Shown here: positions 5,939 through 7,364 of the stretch, one piece after another
Layout of the letters: each line of letters opens with the position of its first letter
How positions within the stretch are numbered: the stretch's first letter is position 1
DNA from: Clostridia bacterium
Lineage (GTDB): Bacteria > Bacillota > Clostridia > Oscillospirales > CAG-272
Assembly: GCA_017556845.1 (NCBI GenBank)
Contig: JAFYMA010000244.1
Span: 1 to 7,364 of the forward strand
Reading direction: 5' to 3'
DNA length: 7,364 nucleotides
Program-made: the position numbers and the translations under genes
The notes under the pieces: model-generated
Databases searched by the model: none
The model's input: only the letters and a program-made list of their open reading frames with translations
What the model was told of the DNA's origin: nothing

Positions 5939-5939
5939 C

Positions 5940-6626
5940 GTGAAAAAACTTCTTTCTTATTTTTCAATGCTTGAAATTACACTGTGGTCATCATCGGCTT
6001 TGCTTATTATAATATCCTTTTTCGTCTTCGACAGAACGAATTATATGACCTTATGCGCTTCTCTGATCGGGGTAACATCGCTGATATTCAATGCAAAGGG
6101 CAATCCCTTCGGACAGGTGCTGATGATAATATTCAGCCTTATTTACGGAATGATCTCGTATTCATTTTCTTATTACGGCGAGATGATAACATATCTTGGT
6201 ATGACGATGCCTATGGCTGTATTTGCGCTTATTTCGTGGCTTTTAAATCCTTATAAAGGTAACAGAGCACAGGTCATGGTAAACAGCATCAAAAAAGCAG
6301 AGCTTGTATTCATGTGGATCATCAGTGCGGGTGTAACTTTTATGTTTTATTTCATTTTAAAACACTTCAACACTGCAAATATTCTGCCGAGCACGCTTTC
6401 GGTGCTGACCAGCTTTATTGCCGTCTACCTTACGTTTCGCAGAAGCCCCTATTTTGCCTTAGCCTACGCTTCAAACGATATAGTTCTCATTGTTTTATGG
6501 ATACTTGCTTCAATGCACGATATCCGTTATGTATCCGTTGTTATATGCTTTGCTGCGTTTTTTGTCAACGATATATACGGATTTATCAATTGGTTGAAGA
6601 TGAAAAAGCAACAATCAAATCAATAG
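5940..6626 (+). CDS. pnuC: PnuC-family vitamin (nicotinamide riboside-type) transporter
   Basis: An integral membrane protein of 228 residues, within the usual PnuC size. The family carries NAD precursors such as nicotinamide riboside by facilitated diffusion, with trapping by phosphorylation inside; relatives take thiamine or riboflavin, so the substrate is not certain. Visible: about seven hydrophobic segments, the family-like middle FGQVLMIIFSLIYGMISY and YYGEM, followed by conserved P and W, and the characteristic C-terminal NDIYGFINWLKMKK. Start choice: GTG at 5940 has AGAGG 6 bases upstream and begins VKKLLSYF. The in-frame ATG at 5895 lies inside the terminator hairpin, has no ribosome site and would add a basic, unrelated 15-residue extension. 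Expression is probably set by the strong promoter at 5801-5829 and the structured leader. No NadR or other salvage kinase gene is adjacent in the window. Confidence 0.88.
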   Translation: MKKLLSYFSMLEITLWSSSALLIIISFFVFDRTNYMTLCASLIGVTSLIFNAKGNPFGQVLMIIFSLIYGMISYSFSYYGEMITYLGMTMPMAVFALISWLLNPYKGNRAQVMVNSIKKAELVFMWIISAGVTFMFYFILKHFNTANILPSTLSVLTSFIAVYLTFRRSPYFALAYASNDIVLIVLWILASMHDIRYVSVVICFAAFFVNDIYGFINWLKMKKQQSNQ

Positions 6627-6630
6627 CTTT

Positions 6631-6660
6631 TTGACGTTTTTTTAATAACAACGGTATAAA
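6631..6660 (+). promoter_or_regulatory. Promoter for the DUF6512-like gene
   Basis: TTGACG (6631-6636) and TATAAA (6655-6660) are 18 bases apart, one mismatch each from consensus. The start point would be near 6667, about 40 bases before the ATG. It begins 4 bases after the pnuC stop, and no strong terminator separates the genes, so read-through from pnuC is also possible. Confidence 0.65.
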
Positions 6661-6706
6661 TTCACCTTTTCTGAATAAATATAACTAAAAACATTTGAGG
6701 TGAAAT

Positions 6707-7246
6707 ATGAAAAGATCAATAGGCTTATGGCAGCTTATCGGCTTTGCCGCAACGTCACTCGGCGGCACATTACTGCATTTTTTATATAAATGGAGTAATG
6801 AATCCGTTTTCGTCGCACCGTTTTCGGGTATCAACGAATCCACGTGGGAGCATATGAAGCTGCTGTTTTTTCCGATGCTCGTTTTTGCCTTCATGCAAAG
6901 CTTTTATTTCAAGGAATACGGAACTTTCTGGTGCATAAAGCTGAAGGGCATATTATTCGGGCTTTTGCTCATTCCCGTATTGTTTTACACATACAACGGA
7001 GTTATCGGAACGTCACCCGACTGGATCAATATCGCTATCTTTTTTATATCAGCCGCCGCTGTATATGTATATGAAGCACGAATGCTTTTAAATGAAAATC
7101 CGTCGTGTATTTCGAAAAAGCTCGCTGTTACGATACTTTGCATTATCGCAGTTATGTTCGTCGTATTTACGTTTGCCACTCCGAATATCGCCATATTTGA
7201 GGACCCTTTGACAAAAACCTACGGGATAAAAAAGATCACGTATTAA
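6707..7246 (+). CDS. DUF6512-like integral membrane protein of unknown function
   Basis: A 179-residue protein with about five hydrophobic segments (near 8-27, 48-65, 80-98, 107-122 and 138-158). The motif NESTWEHMKLLFFPML at 43-58, with a preceding LLHFLYKWS, matches what I recall of the DUF6512 family of Firmicutes membrane proteins. The C-terminal PNIAIFEDP...YGI also fits. The conserved polar residues N43, E44, W47, E48 and H49 at the entry of a membrane segment suggest a ligand- or metal-binding site (inference). No function is established to my knowledge. The start at 6707 is supported by GAGGTG (6697-6702), 4 bases upstream of the ATG. It is co-directional with pnuC, with its own promoter at 6631-6660 and a terminator just after. 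Nothing shows a functional link to pnuC beyond adjacency. Confidence 0.82.
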   Translation: MKRSIGLWQLIGFAATSLGGTLLHFLYKWSNESVFVAPFSGINESTWEHMKLLFFPMLVFAFMQSFYFKEYGTFWCIKLKGILFGLLLIPVLFYTYNGVIGTSPDWINIAIFFISAAAVYVYEARMLLNENPSCISKKLAVTILCIIAVMFVVFTFATPNIAIFEDPLTKTYGIKKITY

Positions 7247-7263
7247 CGAGTAAAAAATTAAGA

Positions 7264-7293
7264 GCAGGACCTATTGATCCTGCCCTTATTTTT
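7264..7293. terminator. Intrinsic terminator after the DUF6512-like gene
   Basis: GCAGGA (7264-7269) pairs with TCCTGC (7278-7283) around an 8-base loop, and the stem can extend outward past one mismatch (AAG with CTT). CCTTATTTTT follows on the plus strand. On the minus strand CTTAATTTTTTAC follows, so it could also stop leftward transcription. It lies 17 bases after the stop codon. Confidence 0.85.
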
Positions 7294-7332
7294 CACTAAT
7301 GTTTCACTTATTTATAAATTGGTCTGAATATA

Positions 7333-7361
7333 TTGAAAAATCGGCATCACTATGATATAAT
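7333..7361 (+). promoter_or_regulatory. Consensus-like promoter facing out of the right edge
   Basis: TTGAAA (7333-7338) and a perfect TATAAT (7356-7361) are separated by exactly 17 bases. It follows the terminator at 7264-7293 and would drive an unseen gene beyond the window. Confidence 0.75.
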
Positions 7362-7364
7362 AAG

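Larger units (their letters stand above)
5836..5939 (+). promoter_or_regulatory. Candidate riboswitch/attenuator leader of pnuC
   Basis: The leader has two mutually exclusive structures. Hairpin A pairs GATGC (5854-5858) with GCATC (5863-5867) around TCAA. Hairpin B pairs GCATCCG (5863-5869) with CGGATGC (5904-5910), continues with ACACATC (5873-5879) and GATGTGT (5894-5900), and has a 14-base loop. Hairpin B is followed by TTTATTTT (5911-5918), like an intrinsic terminator. A and B compete for the same GCATC, the layout of an antiterminator/terminator switch. TAGGTC occurs twice, at 5848-5853 upstream and at 5882-5887 in the loop of B. Family knowledge: pnuC-type genes are often controlled by riboswitches (NAD+, and TPP or FMN for relatives). 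I cannot match this leader to a named class; ligand sensing is inference. Confidence 0.6.

Noticed and set aside
5895..5939. Upstream ATG as the start of the PnuC protein
   Set aside because: It falls within the terminator-like hairpin, lacks a ribosome site, and adds an unrelated basic extension; GTG 5940 has a well-spaced AGAGG.
1..7364. CRISPR array, insertion sequence, toxin-antitoxin or phage defence system
   Set aside because: No regularly spaced repeats, transposase motifs, terminal inverted repeats or paired small toxin/antitoxin genes are visible.

Overview
The window (7,364 bases, moderately low GC) looks like chromosomal DNA of a Gram-positive Clostridia-type Firmicute, probably a gut or rumen Oscillospiraceae/Ruminococcus-like bacterium. 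This is inferred from strong Shine-Dalgarno sequences, near-consensus TTGACA/TATAAT promoters, intrinsic terminators, a DUF6512-type membrane protein, and a secreted protein with the YY...DLKAAFG repeat and ricin-type lectin arrangement common in secreted Clostridia proteins. No tRNA, rRNA, CRISPR array or insertion sequence is visible.

Left part (1-~985), minus strand: a small exported rhodanese-like lipoprotein is followed 54 bases later by the N-terminal 155 codons of a zinc-dependent alcohol dehydrogenase that runs off the left edge. They probably form a short transcription unit.

~985-1760, plus strand: a decayed gene. Its best-preserved piece resembles the immunoglobulin-like beta-sandwich of family 2 glycoside hydrolases. 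It is broken by frame changes and lacks a catalytic domain. A strong two-way terminator at about 1770-1799 closes this region and the large gene on the opposite strand.

1812-5540, minus strand: the centrepiece is a 1,242-residue secreted modular protein. From N to C terminus it has a signal peptide, two copies of a 42-residue YY...DLKAAFG repeat, two ricin-type (QxW) lectin domains, a lamin-tail-like domain, two poorly assigned beta-rich regions, and a C-terminal endonuclease/exonuclease/phosphatase (EEP) domain with its expected active-site motifs present. It has its own near-perfect promoter. The arrangement suggests a carbohydrate-tethered extracellular nuclease or phosphodiesterase; the substrate cannot be read from sequence.

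5541-7364: a divergent intergenic region carries two face-off promoters. The rightward one drives a leader with mutually exclusive hairpins, the larger being terminator-like, and then a PnuC-family vitamin transporter (228 aa from a GTG start). This is the best candidate here for an unassigned cis-regulatory RNA. A separate promoter then drives a small DUF6512-like membrane protein, which ends in a terminator. A last consensus-like promoter at the right edge points out of the window.
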